Shown here: piece after piece, positions 45,221 to 53,425 of the stretch | Layout: the number at the start of each line of letters is the position of its first letter | Position numbering within the stretch: position 1 is the first letter of the stretch | Source of the DNA: Glaciecola petra | GTDB lineage: Bacteria; Pseudomonadota; Gammaproteobacteria; Enterobacterales; Alteromonadaceae | Direction: 5' to 3' | Assembly: GCF_031846345.1 (NCBI RefSeq) | Contig: NZ_JAVRHX010000001.1 | Span: 1,674,001-1,738,000, forward strand | Length of the DNA stretch: 64,000 bases | Notes under the pieces: model-generated | Seen by the model: only the letters and a program-made list of their open reading frames with translations | Databases searched by the model: none | Told to the model about the DNA's origin: nothing | Made by a program: the position numbers and the translations under genes

Positions 45221-46433
45221 AGGGTTCTATCATCACGTTTTCGCCAACTGCCACATCGCCCCGCTCTTGTTCTAATACAACAAAGCAATTACTTGAATAA
45301 AAACTAGAAAACACCCCCGAACCCTGGGCTTTTTCGAGCCTAACCAACAAATTGCCATCTTCGATGTAATAACATCCCCTTTGAAAGTCTGTGCGTCCAG
45401 GGCGTTTACGTATCGCCTGTGCGGCTTTAGCAGGGATAAGTATAGGTTGGTTAATGACCGCACCCGACATTTTGCGTAAAGCATCCGCAGCAATTTTATG
45501 AAAGGTGACAAAAGCAGAAACTGGATTACCCGGAAGCCCGATAAAAATACTGTTTACTAACCGTCCAAACGCCAACGGTTTACCCGGCTTAATGGCTATT
45601 TTCCAAAAATCAACGTGGCCGATATCGTTAACGATTTCTTTTACAAAATCAGCCTCTCCAACTGACACGCCACCCGATGTGATCACGCAATCTGCAAGCC
45701 TATCGGCTTCTAACAAAACATCCCTTATACATTGTTTGTTGTCAGCTACTTTACCAAGATCAATAACATTATATTGCATTTTTTCAAGTAGGGCCTTGAT
45801 TGCGGGCCTATTACTGTCGTAAACCGCAGCTGTTTGATGAGCTTCGCCCGGTGTTAACAATTCATCGCCGGTAGAGAATATAGCCACTGTTAAAGGCTTA
45901 TATACGCTGATTTCAGATAGCCCTAATGAAGCAATCAAGCCAATATCTGATGCTTTAATAAGCCTACCCTTATGGAGTATGACCTTGTTTTTAGCAATGT
46001 CTTCTCCCGCCAATCGAATAGCCTGCCCAAGCTTAGGTTTTTTAAGCAATACCAAATGATTATTTTCATTTTTGGTATTTTCTTGCATTTGAACACAATC
46101 GCAGTCATCAGGTATGGCAGCCCCAGTTGTTATCCGCACACATTCGCCGATATTCACTTGACCAATGAAAGGTGAACCAGCAAGACTCTTGCCAATCACT
46201 TTAAATTGTTCAGTTGTATCGATATCTTGATACCTGAACGCATAACCATCCATTGCTGAATTATCGAAGGCGGGCACATTAATGGGTGAGGCAATGTTGT
46301 GAGCTAATACTCTCCCCATTGCTTGGTCAAAACGAATAATTTCGACGTCTACCGCTTTAGGAAGCAGTTTTTCAATATGTGCTTTTGCCTGTGATAGAGT
46401 CTGTAAGTCAGACGTAAAACAATCTGCCGGCAT
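45201..46433 (-). CDS. moeA: Molybdopterin molybdenumtransferase MoeA
   Basis: 410 residues. MoeA hallmarks are FDNSAMDGYAFR, the MoCF-binding SGGVSVGEADFV, and FGLPGNPVSAF-like IGLPGNPVSAFVTF. It inserts molybdenum into adenylated molybdopterin. First gene of moeA-modABC on the minus strand. SD-like GAGG lies 9 nt before the ATG. Confidence 0.95.
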   Translation of the reverse strand: MPADCFTSDLQTLSQAKAHIEKLLPKAVDVEIIRFDQAMGRVLAHNIASPINVPAFDNSAMDGYAFRYQDIDTTEQFKVIGKSLAGSPFIGQVNIGECVRITTGAAIPDDCDCVQMQENTKNENNHLVLLKKPKLGQAIRLAGEDIAKNKVILHKGRLIKASDIGLIASLGLSEISVYKPLTVAIFSTGDELLTPGEAHQTAAVYDSNRPAIKALLEKMQYNVIDLGKVADNKQCIRDVLLEADRLADCVITSGGVSVGEADFVKEIVNDIGHVDFWKIAIKPGKPLAFGRLVNSIFIGLPGNPVSAFVTFHKIAADALRKMSGAVINQPILIPAKAAQAIRKRPGRTDFQRGCYYIEDGNLLVRLEKAQGSGVFSSFYSSNCFVVLEQERGDVAVGENVMIEPFDALLQ

Positions 46434-46454
46434 GCAGTACGCCTCCTCTGCCTA

Positions 46455-47255
46455 TCAGTTAGTTTTGCGCAAGTATCGTAAACGAATAATCAGGGCTAAT
46501 CCAATTAACAATACAATGTTAATAGAACCACCGCCTGAACTATCACCACCATCAGGATTTGTGGGTTGCTCTGAACTGCTATCGATAAGGGTATTGCTAG
46601 CAGGATTTAAATCTGAGTTCGTTACACGAGTCGCATCTATCACAACAATATCCGTAATAATGACAAAGTTGTCATCATTAGGGACAACATTATTAGTTGC
46701 ATCGGTAGTTGAATAATCGCGCAGAGGTAATTCGGCTAAGGCACCACCAAAATTAAATCGTGACAAGTTGGCGATAGCGTCAACTACTTCCATACCATTA
46801 CCTAATACTTGGCCAAAAACTGAAAAGCCACCGTTTTGTGGATCTAATACTGTGGCATTATTTTCAAGGTTAACAAAAAATTGAGAGGTCGCACTGTCAG
46901 GGTTGCCGCTCAGTTTAGCCATGGCTATGGTACCACGAAGGTTTGACAATTCAGGTTCATTGACAACGGGTGCACCAGTTGCCACTTCGTCCAGAGGAAA
47001 AGCGTTATTATATGTAAAACCGCCCATTTGAACCACAAAGCCAGGTACGCTTCTGTGTACAACATTATTAGCATAAGCCCCAGAATTAACATAGTCTAAA
47101 AAGTTATTTACGGTCTGCGGTGTGACATCGTCAAAAAGATTAACTTGAAAATCACCAACGACAGTGCGGACTTCAACGACGGTGGCTTTAACTATATGAC
47201 TTACGCTAAGAGATAGTGTTAATAAGCAAAAGCCCAATAAAAGGTTATTTTTCAC
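46455..47255 (-). CDS. Exported cyclophilin-type peptidyl-prolyl isomerase with GlyGly-CTERM tail
   Basis: 266 residues. A signal peptide (about 1-24, ending VKA) precedes a cyclophilin domain (about 26-195): VHRSVPGFVVQMGGF, ATSQFFVNLENN, FSVFGQVLGNGMEV. After a Ser/Pro/Asn spacer the chain ends with GGDSSGGGSINIVLLIGL, a hydrophobic helix and RLRYLRK: the Gly-Gly, helix, basic tail pattern of GlyGly-CTERM proteins, which rhombosortase cleaves and which are then often handled by type II secretion. It should catalyse prolyl isomerisation outside the cytoplasm. Ends 21 bp before moeA. Confidence 0.88.
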   Translation of the reverse strand: MKNNLLLGFCLLTLSLSVSHIVKATVVEVRTVVGDFQVNLFDDVTPQTVNNFLDYVNSGAYANNVVHRSVPGFVVQMGGFTYNNAFPLDEVATGAPVVNEPELSNLRGTIAMAKLSGNPDSATSQFFVNLENNATVLDPQNGGFSVFGQVLGNGMEVVDAIANLSRFNFGGALAELPLRDYSTTDATNNVVPNDDNFVIITDIVVIDATRVTNSDLNPASNTLIDSSSEQPTNPDGGDSSGGGSINIVLLIGLALIIRLRYLRKTN

Positions 47256-47549
47256 TGCTAAGTTCTCATTTTTAATGACTAAAAAGGCTTATAAGGATAT
47301 AGCAGAGAATTAACGAAATCTAGCAAAGTTAGCGCATTGTGATAGTTTCTTTATAATTTTCTATGTTTATGGCTCGTTTTAAACTTGAAGAGCTTAAATT
47401 GTATATTTATTGGACTGGTAGATTGCTAAAAAATTGTAAAATTGATAATGTCTCGGATTGAGAATGTAACATTGCACTAGCAATATTGATAAGAATAAGT
47501 TCGCCCTAATGCACTTAATACGTAAACCAAGTGAAATAAGGAAGTTGTC
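47256..47549. other. Divergent intergenic region, no gene seen
   Basis: About 290 bp AT-rich DNA between the cyclophilin gene and the GGDEF gene. It should carry both promoters. No RNA gene or clear operator recognised. Confidence 0.4.
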
Positions 47550-48971
47550 GTGAATAAACGGATTAGCACACTGTTAGTTGCAGTTCTATTTATTATTATT
47601 TGTATTGCTGGTTATTTTGCAATAAAAGACTTGGCTGGTTCGCAAAGCCAGCAGCAACAACAGTCAGTATCACCAATCTTTGGTTTGATTGAAAGTGAAT
47701 TAGTTGAACCATTGCACATCGCAAAAACACTAGACAAAATTGGCGTATATAAAGAATACTTTAATGTCGAAGAGCCTGAAGAAGCTCCCTTAGTTGCTCA
47801 ATTAAAAGAATATAACGAATTATTTGAATTAGAGTTTTATGTCGCTCATGAAAAATCAAGGAAGCAATATAATTCAGATGGTCGAGTATTTGACCTGATT
47901 GAAGGTCAAGTCATTTGGTATTTTGCACTTAAAGAAGAAAACGAGTCAGAAATTCAAGCTGTTTTAGGTAAACGAGAAGATGTGCATCTATATATTGATG
48001 TTAGACAGTATGATGAAGATGGCAATTTTATAGGCTTTGTCGGTGTAGGTAAGTCTCTGAATGATTTTATAAAATCGTTTGAACAATATAAGTCACAATA
48101 CGGCCACGAATTTATTTTCGTCAATAACCGAGATGAAATAGTATTGTCCTCACGGTCTGATTTGCTCCCAACCAACTCAGAACGCAGTGATGGCACTATT
48201 GGCATCAAAGATATATCAGACCTTAGTTGGTATGAGGAATTCACTTCTAAAACACAAAACAAGATAGAACCTAGCATAGTGGTTGCTGGTGAAGATGGGG
48301 ACTTGTTAGTATCAGAATTAAGTATTGAATCACTCAATTGGTCTTTATATTTACTCACGCCACTAAGTGCTAGACAGCAAGAAGTCAACCAATTGTTTGC
48401 CGTGTATGCTGGCATAGGCATGCTTAGTTTGTTCTTTTTATATAAAATCGTATATAGCTTGGTAAGCTTTTATATTAACAAAATGAGCAGAAAATTTAAT
48501 TATGACCCGCTAACAAACCTCTCTAATAGACAGTATGCGAGCTTATATTTTACTCGCTCTCGACGTGAAAATAGGCAAACAGCCATATTATTGCTCGACC
48601 TAGATCACCTTAAAAAGGTCAATGATACACACGGACACCATGCCGGAGATGAAATTATTAAATCGCTTGCACAATGTATTTCTGAAAATGTTCGCCCTCA
48701 AGATTTGGTGGTTCGTTGGGCAGGTCAACAATTTGTTATTATTATGACAGGTATCGAAAAAGAAGAAGCTGAAAACACAGCAGAGGATTGCCGAGCGGCA
48801 ATCCAAGCTCACAGCATTACCGTGGACAGTTCTTTTGTGAGCGTAACCGCTAGCGTGGGAGTGTCGTACTCCCGCGACTTGGGCGACTCTTTAGACTTGA
48901 TGATGGAGTGGTCGACACAAGCTCTGGAAAGAGCAAAAGCAGCTGGCAAAAACATAGTGGCAAGCAAGTAA
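47550..48971 (+). CDS. Membrane sensor protein with degenerate GGDEF domain
   Basis: 473 residues, GTG start. TM1 at about 6-26, a periplasmic Cache-like sensor (about 35-275), TM2 at about 283-305, then a GGDEF domain (about 318-470). Metal and GTP-binding elements LLLDLDHLKKVND (Asp350, Asp352) and the THGHHAGDEII helix are kept, but the signature loop is AGQQF (391-395) instead of GG(D/E)EF. Losing both acidic residues should abolish diguanylate cyclase activity. No EAL domain. It may be a GTP- or c-di-GMP-linked sensor rather than an enzyme. Confidence 0.88.
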   Translation: MNKRISTLLVAVLFIIICIAGYFAIKDLAGSQSQQQQQSVSPIFGLIESELVEPLHIAKTLDKIGVYKEYFNVEEPEEAPLVAQLKEYNELFELEFYVAHEKSRKQYNSDGRVFDLIEGQVIWYFALKEENESEIQAVLGKREDVHLYIDVRQYDEDGNFIGFVGVGKSLNDFIKSFEQYKSQYGHEFIFVNNRDEIVLSSRSDLLPTNSERSDGTIGIKDISDLSWYEEFTSKTQNKIEPSIVVAGEDGDLLVSELSIESLNWSLYLLTPLSARQQEVNQLFAVYAGIGMLSLFFLYKIVYSLVSFYINKMSRKFNYDPLTNLSNRQYASLYFTRSRRENRQTAILLLDLDHLKKVNDTHGHHAGDEIIKSLAQCISENVRPQDLVVRWAGQQFVIIMTGIEKEEAENTAEDCRAAIQAHSITVDSSFVSVTASVGVSYSRDLGDSLDLMMEWSTQALERAKAAGKNIVASK

Positions 48972-48995
48972 ACGTAAAGTCACACGAAAAGCCTC

Positions 48996-49031
48996 AAGCC
49001 AGAGGTAGCCCTTAAGCCAGAGGTAGCCCTA
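48996..49031 (+). repeat. 18-bp tandem duplication at the edge of the palindromic element
   Basis: The unit AAGCCAGAGGTAGCCCT plus one base occurs at 48996-49013 and again at 49014-49031. The second copy is also the outer part of the 31-bp inverted repeat. Confidence 0.7.
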
Positions 49032-49128
49032 CCCAATATTAAGGCATAAAATGCCATGGATGGCATTTTCTGAGCGGCCATGGATGGCGCACAGCGTCCT
49101 TAATATTGGGTAGGGCTACCTCTGGCTT
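49014..49128. mobile_element. Palindromic element, 31-bp perfect inverted repeats (MITE/REP-like)
   Basis: Bases 49014-49044 and 49098-49128 are perfect inverted copies of 31 bp, starting AAGCCAGAGGTAGCCCTACC. The 53-bp centre holds its own hairpin (AAAATGCCAT 49048-49057, ATGGCATTTT 49060-49069) and CCATGGATGG repeats. No transposase is encoded. The form suggests a non-autonomous mobile repeat or a large intergenic hairpin between converging genes. Confidence 0.6.
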
Positions 49129-49160
49129 GAGGGCTTGAGGGCTATCAGTTTAAGGCATTA

Positions 49161-49187
49161 AAAAACCCGCTGTAAAAGCGGGTTTTT
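49161..49187. terminator. Bidirectional terminator after rplS
   Basis: AAAAACCCGC (49161-49170), 7-nt loop, GCGGGTTTTT (49178-49187). A run of T follows the stem on both strands. It ends the rpsP-rimM-trmD-rplS transcript and can also stop transcription from the GGDEF gene. Confidence 0.85.
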
Positions 49188-49214
49188 AATGTTAACAGTA
49201 ACGGTAAATTAGAA

Positions 49215-49574
49215 TTAGTTAAGTTTTTCTTTGATACGTGCAGATTTACCTGAACGCTCACGTAGATAATACAATTTAGCTCTGCGTACCGCACCGCGGC
49301 GCTTCACTTCAATTGAGTCTATAGCAGGGCTATGAGTTTGGAACACACGCTCTACACCTTCTCCGCTTGAAATCTTACGAACTGTAAAAGCAGAGTGTAA
49401 ACCGCGGTTACGCTTAGCGATACATACACCTTCGTATGCCTGCAAGCGCTCTTTGTCACCTTCTTTTACTTTAACACGCACTATTACTGTATCACCAGGG
49501 CCGAACTCGGGGAGATCGGTCTTGAGTTGTGCTTCCTCAATTTTTTTGATGATATCTTGATTGACTTTAGCCAT
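49215..49574 (-). CDS. rplS: 50S ribosomal protein L19
   Basis: 119 residues. FGPGDTVIVRVKVKEG, QAYEGVCIAKRNRGLHSAFTVRKIS and RVFQTHSP are diagnostic of bL19. Last gene of the rpsP-rimM-trmD-rplS operon, standard in gammaproteobacteria. Confidence 0.98.
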   Translation of the reverse strand: MAKVNQDIIKKIEEAQLKTDLPEFGPGDTVIVRVKVKEGDKERLQAYEGVCIAKRNRGLHSAFTVRKISSGEGVERVFQTHSPAIDSIEVKRRGAVRRAKLYYLRERSGKSARIKEKLN

Positions 49575-49624
49575 CGTATCCTCACTTCCTAGAAATAACT
49601 GTCATTTGCCACAACAAGCTTTGC

Positions 49625-50383
49625 CTACTCGTCTTTATTAAGATCCGCTAAAATTGCTTGTTGCTCCTCAGTCAGAGCTAGTTTCTTTAATAAATCAGGG
49701 CGTTTTCGTTGAGTTCGTTTGACCGACTCAATTTGTCGCCACTGCCTAATTTTTTCATGATCGCCACTTAACAACACTGCCGGAACTCGCTTCCCTAGAT
49801 AATTTTCAGGCCTTGTATAGTGCGGACATTCTAACAAACCGTTGGTAAACGAATCGTCTACCGCAGATTGATTATGACCTAACACTTCTGGTATTAATCG
49901 AGAAACTGCGTCCATTAATACCATTGCCGGCAACTCTCCACCACTTAGTACGTAATCGCCTATAGACCATTCTTGATCTACTAAGCTCTCGATTAAACGT
50001 TCGTCAATGCCTTCGTAGCGCCCTGCTATCAAAACCAAATCAGTAAACTGACTCAAGTTTTGTACGCCTTCAAAATCTAGTTTGCGTCCCTGTGGTGTTA
50101 AGTAAACCACCTGTACATTTTTCGCTGAAGCCTTTTTGGCGTCAGCAATAGCGTCTGCTAATGGTTGTATCATCATCAGCATACCTGGGCCACCGCCGTA
50201 TGGTCTATCATCAACCGTACGATGTTTGTCGTGGGTATAATCACGAGGATTATACAAAGCCACTTCGATTAAGCCTTTTTTAACCGCCCTACCGATAACG
50301 CCCTGCGTAATAAAACGCTCAAACATTTCGGGAAACAATGTCACGACACTAAATCGTTGTTTTGCCTCAGAGGTAACTGGCAT
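49625..50383 (-). CDS. trmD: tRNA (guanine-N1)-methyltransferase TrmD
   Basis: 252 residues from ATG 50383, which overlaps the rimM stop as TAATG; a TTG at 50401 in frame lies inside rimM. The SPOUT knot segments are present: DDRPYGGGPGMLM, VLIAGRYEGIDERL, WSIGDYVLSGGELPAMV. It makes m1G37 in tRNAs. Confidence 0.97.
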   Translation of the reverse strand: MPVTSEAKQRFSVVTLFPEMFERFITQGVIGRAVKKGLIEVALYNPRDYTHDKHRTVDDRPYGGGPGMLMMIQPLADAIADAKKASAKNVQVVYLTPQGRKLDFEGVQNLSQFTDLVLIAGRYEGIDERLIESLVDQEWSIGDYVLSGGELPAMVLMDAVSRLIPEVLGHNQSAVDDSFTNGLLECPHYTRPENYLGKRVPAVLLSGDHEKIRQWRQIESVKRTQRKRPDLLKKLALTEEQQAILADLNKDE

Positions 50384-50913
50384 TAAAAAGCCGGGTCCCA
50401 ATCTACCGTGATGGTATTTCCATCTTTATCAACGTTCAACACAACAGAGTCATGTAAAAACGGTAATAATCTTTCTTTTTGACCAAACGCGTCATTGATT
50501 TTTGCTTTAACTAGCATCACGTCGTTAGCGCCTGTTTCAAACAACTCTTTAACAACACCCATGTCATAACCTTTATCGGTTAATACCTGCATGCCTATTA
50601 GATCCTTCCAATAAAAATCGTTGTCTAACTCTGGCAATAAAGACGCATCAATACTAATTTCTGCGTTTTTAATCTCTTCTGCGTCGTCGCGACTCTCAAT
50701 ACCTTCTAATTTAGCAACCAAGCTATTGTTATGAGTACGCCACTGGTCAACTTTAATGTTTTTAGCATCACCATGAATGCTATTTAGCTGCCACGGTGAA
50801 TACTCAAAAATATTATCTTTAGCTTGAGTAAAGCTGTTGATTTTAACCCAACCCTTGACACCGTAAGGTGCCCCGATTTTGCCAATAGTCAACTTGTCAG
50901 ACGCTAAGCTCAT
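50383..50913 (-). CDS. rimM: Ribosome maturation factor RimM
   Basis: 176 residues. N-terminal beta-barrel IGKIGAPYGVKGWVKINSF and C-terminal PRC-barrel (FYWKDLIGMQVLT...WDPAF). It assists 30S head assembly around S19. Starts 28 bp after rpsP and couples to trmD by TAATG. Confidence 0.96.
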   Translation of the reverse strand: MSLASDKLTIGKIGAPYGVKGWVKINSFTQAKDNIFEYSPWQLNSIHGDAKNIKVDQWRTHNNSLVAKLEGIESRDDAEEIKNAEISIDASLLPELDNDFYWKDLIGMQVLTDKGYDMGVVKELFETGANDVMLVKAKINDAFGQKERLLPFLHDSVVLNVDKDGNTITVDWDPAF

Positions 50914-50941
50914 CTTTACTCCAACTTACAAAAACCACTGC

Positions 50942-51190
50942 TTAAGCAGCAGCTTTTGCATCTTTTACCAAGCGCGATACGCGATCAGACAAACCTGCAC
51001 CTTGACCAACCCAATACTCAACACGCTCAAGGTCTAAACGAAGCTTTTCAGCTTGACCTTGTGCAGTTGGATTGAAAAAGCCAATGTTTTCAATAAATTT
51101 GCCATTACGTGCACGACGGCTGTCAGCAACAACCACTTGATAAAAGGGGCGCTTTTTTGCACCACCACGCTGTAAACGAATAGTAACCAT
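50942..51190 (-). CDS. rpsP: 30S ribosomal protein S16
   Basis: 82 residues, MVTIRLQRGGAKKRPFYQVV start, ADSRRARNGKFIENIGFFNP core. First gene of the operon, with a clear promoter upstream. Confidence 0.98.
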   Translation of the reverse strand: MVTIRLQRGGAKKRPFYQVVVADSRRARNGKFIENIGFFNPTAQGQAEKLRLDLERVEYWVGQGAGLSDRVSRLVKDAKAAA

Positions 51191-51263
51191 ATATGCCTCA
51201 AACTCGTTGTAGCGTTACCGTTAACATACCCCTCTTCCCGCTACTGGAAAAAAGAGTGCGCGA

Positions 51264-51291
51264 ATTATACGTATTGTGGACGATAAAGCAA
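51264..51291 (-). promoter_or_regulatory. Probable promoter of rpsP-rimM-trmD-rplS
   Basis: On the minus strand TTGCTT (51286-51291), 16-bp spacer, TATAAT (51264-51269), followed by a GC-rich TCGCGCAC discriminator as is common for stringently controlled ribosomal promoters. Confidence 0.6.
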
Positions 51292-51475
51292 GCAAATAAA
51301 GGCTCTCAGTTAGAATTTAAGTATTATTTATTGGAAGGGTGAGCCACTAGGGCAGGTTTATTACTAGAAGCTAGTTTTTTATTTTTTATTTCACCCCTTT
51401 TTATTCGCTCGTACGTCTTTTTATTGAGTGCAACGAATATACTTGTTGTACAGGTTGACTAGAGTGGAGAAAACC

Positions 51476-52108
51476 ATGAATTATATTAATCAACAAAATG
51501 CTAAACCCAATGTTTTACGCTTGCCACTAATTATTTTAGCTGGCGCAGGTGTAACATTTTTATTGTTTGCAGGCATGCATACCATGATAAAGCAAGATAT
51601 TGTAATGACTAAGTCGATACCGGAGCCAGTATTTATAGACTCTATACTGGATATTGAAGAAACAATAACGGTTGAGCAGAACAGGCCGAAGCCACCGCCT
51701 GAAATTTTAGAGCAACCTAAAGTTGTCCCGTTAATTGAAGATGAGCCTGCAGCCAAGACTGTTTTTACAAACTACGTTAGCACTCCCACAATAAATTTGA
51801 GTAAGGGAATGGACATTAGCTTAGCTAATATTGATACACAACCAAGACCAATGGTCAGAACAAACCCACAGTATCCTAGTGATGCTGCCAGAAACGGTAT
51901 AGAAGGCTATGTCTCGCTGTCATTTGGTGTGTCACCGTCTGGGCAAGTTATCGATATAGAAATAATTGATGCCGAACCTAAACGAACATTTAACAACGCT
52001 GCCAAAAGAGCATTAAGCAGATGGCGCTATCAACCCAAAATAGTTGATGGTAGAGCAGTTGCAATGTCTGGCTTACAAGTTAGACTAGACTTTAGCTTGG
52101 ACAATTAG
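51476..52108 (+). CDS. TonB-family energy transducer
   Basis: 210 residues from ATG 51476 (GGAG 6 nt upstream); the TTG at 51428 in frame lacks an SD. TM anchor at about 14-36, a Pro-rich part (RPKPPPEILEQPK), then the TonB C-terminal domain (about 125-208) with YPSDAARNGIEGYVSLSF and RWRYQPKIVDGRAV. It transfers energy of the proton gradient to outer-membrane receptors with ExbBD, which are not encoded here. Followed 7 bp later by an ECF sigma gene, so the two are probably co-transcribed. Confidence 0.88.
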   Translation: MNYINQQNAKPNVLRLPLIILAGAGVTFLLFAGMHTMIKQDIVMTKSIPEPVFIDSILDIEETITVEQNRPKPPPEILEQPKVVPLIEDEPAAKTVFTNYVSTPTINLSKGMDISLANIDTQPRPMVRTNPQYPSDAARNGIEGYVSLSFGVSPSGQVIDIEIIDAEPKRTFNNAAKRALSRWRYQPKIVDGRAVAMSGLQVRLDFSLDN

Positions 52109-52115
52109 GCACAAA

Positions 52116-52712
52116 ATGCTCGCTTTTTTACAGTCGTTTTTTGATTCGAACATAAATCCAGAAGAAGCCTTGGCGCAATATATTTATAGCAAAAACAAAC
52201 AAGCTATGAGTACTATTTACAATGCCTATGCCAATGATCTGTATCACTTTTTGTTAACCTTAAGTGATGCAGATGATGCCAAAGACATCGCTCAAAAAAC
52301 ATGGTTATTATTAATTGAACATCCAGAAAAGTGCAACGCCACAGGTAACTTGAAGTCCTGGTTGTTTAAAGTTGCTCGTAATGCCCTTATTGACGAATTC
52401 AGAAAAACCAATAGACTGCAAAGCCTGTCAGATTCAAATAGCGCAACCTTGGTTGAAGCCGCCAGTGCAGAGACTCAAAATGCCGCTTTACATTCAGAGC
52501 AAACAAATCAGCAACACTTTTTTGGCCAAGATTTTGACCGCGCTTTAATGAGCTTAAGTTTTAACCAAAGAGAGGCTTTTTGCTTACAACAAGATGGTTT
52601 TAGTTTAAATGAAATAGCAACAATAACGTCTTGCAATCAAGAAACCGTTAAAACCCGCATAAGGTACGCAAAAAAAAACTTAAAACGATCGCTGGAGGCC
52701 AATGATGAGTGA
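52116..52712 (+). CDS. ECF-family RNA polymerase sigma factor
   Basis: 198 residues. Region 2 (about 30-95) has DAKDIAQKTWLLLIEHP and LKSWLFKVARNALIDEFRK; region 4 (about 135-190) has SLSFNQREAFCLQQDGFSLNEIA and TVKTRIRYAKKNLKRSL. The 3' end overlaps the next gene by 8 bp. Its partner is probably the downstream membrane protein; the target promoters are unknown. Confidence 0.88.
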   Translation: MLAFLQSFFDSNINPEEALAQYIYSKNKQAMSTIYNAYANDLYHFLLTLSDADDAKDIAQKTWLLLIEHPEKCNATGNLKSWLFKVARNALIDEFRKTNRLQSLSDSNSATLVEAASAETQNAALHSEQTNQQHFFGQDFDRALMSLSFNQREAFCLQQDGFSLNEIATITSCNQETVKTRIRYAKKNLKRSLEANDE

Positions 52713-53331
52713 TAAAATAAGCGACGATCAATTAAGTGCAAAATATCAACAGCGCAAACGACAACATCCGTCTCCTGTTGAGATTAAAGCACACATGCTA
52801 GACGCTGCAACAGTACCTAAAAAGGCGTGGTGGCATGTGGATTTGGGTCCATATGTTCAAGTAGCAACACTTTGTTCTGCATTAGTCATTGCTGTATATG
52901 TCATTGGTTTTCAAATACTCGACAGAAAAGCGGCTCTTGCAAATAACCCAAGCAACATTATTGACTATCAAACAGTTCAATTACATGTGATGGAATCAGA
53001 AAATCTTGCACTTGCAGGCATAAATGAAAGTAATAGAGTATCTTACAATCGAGCATATGCAGAATATGTGAAAAATAAAATAAACTTGGATATACATCAT
53101 CAGACAATTGTTCGTGTTTTATCAAATACTCAAAACAATGATAATATATTGCAGTTAATCACTTGTGATGACGAATTAGTAAATATATCAAAAGAAGTAT
53201 TAAATATTCTTGTCCCAGAGAATACAGAAGAGCGTTTAGGTTTATCTGAAGGGCAAATGTTAGCGTTGAATTTTAATGCTAAAGGCTTAATTATCGGCAT
53301 AGATCAAAGCCAAAAATTGCTTTGCACTTAG
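52705..53331 (+). CDS. Putative membrane anti-sigma factor
   Basis: 208 residues from ATG 52705; GGAGG (52694-52698) lies 6 nt upstream, better than for the ATG at 52702. A cytoplasmic N-terminal 45 residues, one membrane helix (about 50-70, YVQVATLCSALVIAVYVIGF) and a C-terminal domain outside. No HxxxCxxC zinc anti-sigma motif. The role is inferred from overlap with the ECF sigma gene and from topology; no known family was recognised. Confidence 0.65.
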   Translation: MSDKISDDQLSAKYQQRKRQHPSPVEIKAHMLDAATVPKKAWWHVDLGPYVQVATLCSALVIAVYVIGFQILDRKAALANNPSNIIDYQTVQLHVMESENLALAGINESNRVSYNRAYAEYVKNKINLDIHHQTIVRVLSNTQNNDNILQLITCDDELVNISKEVLNILVPENTEERLGLSEGQMLALNFNAKGLIIGIDQSQKLLCT

Positions 53332-53425
53332 CGGTTAAAAAAATCATTCTCTGCAGAGATTTAACGCTTATAAATTTATAAAGTTTGCCGATAGTTAAGA
53401 CAACGAAGACCACGACGAAATTAAT

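Noticed and set aside
49014..49128. CRISPR or rRNA fragment
   Set aside because: Only one inverted pair is present, with no regular spacers, and no match to conserved rRNA segments was recognised.
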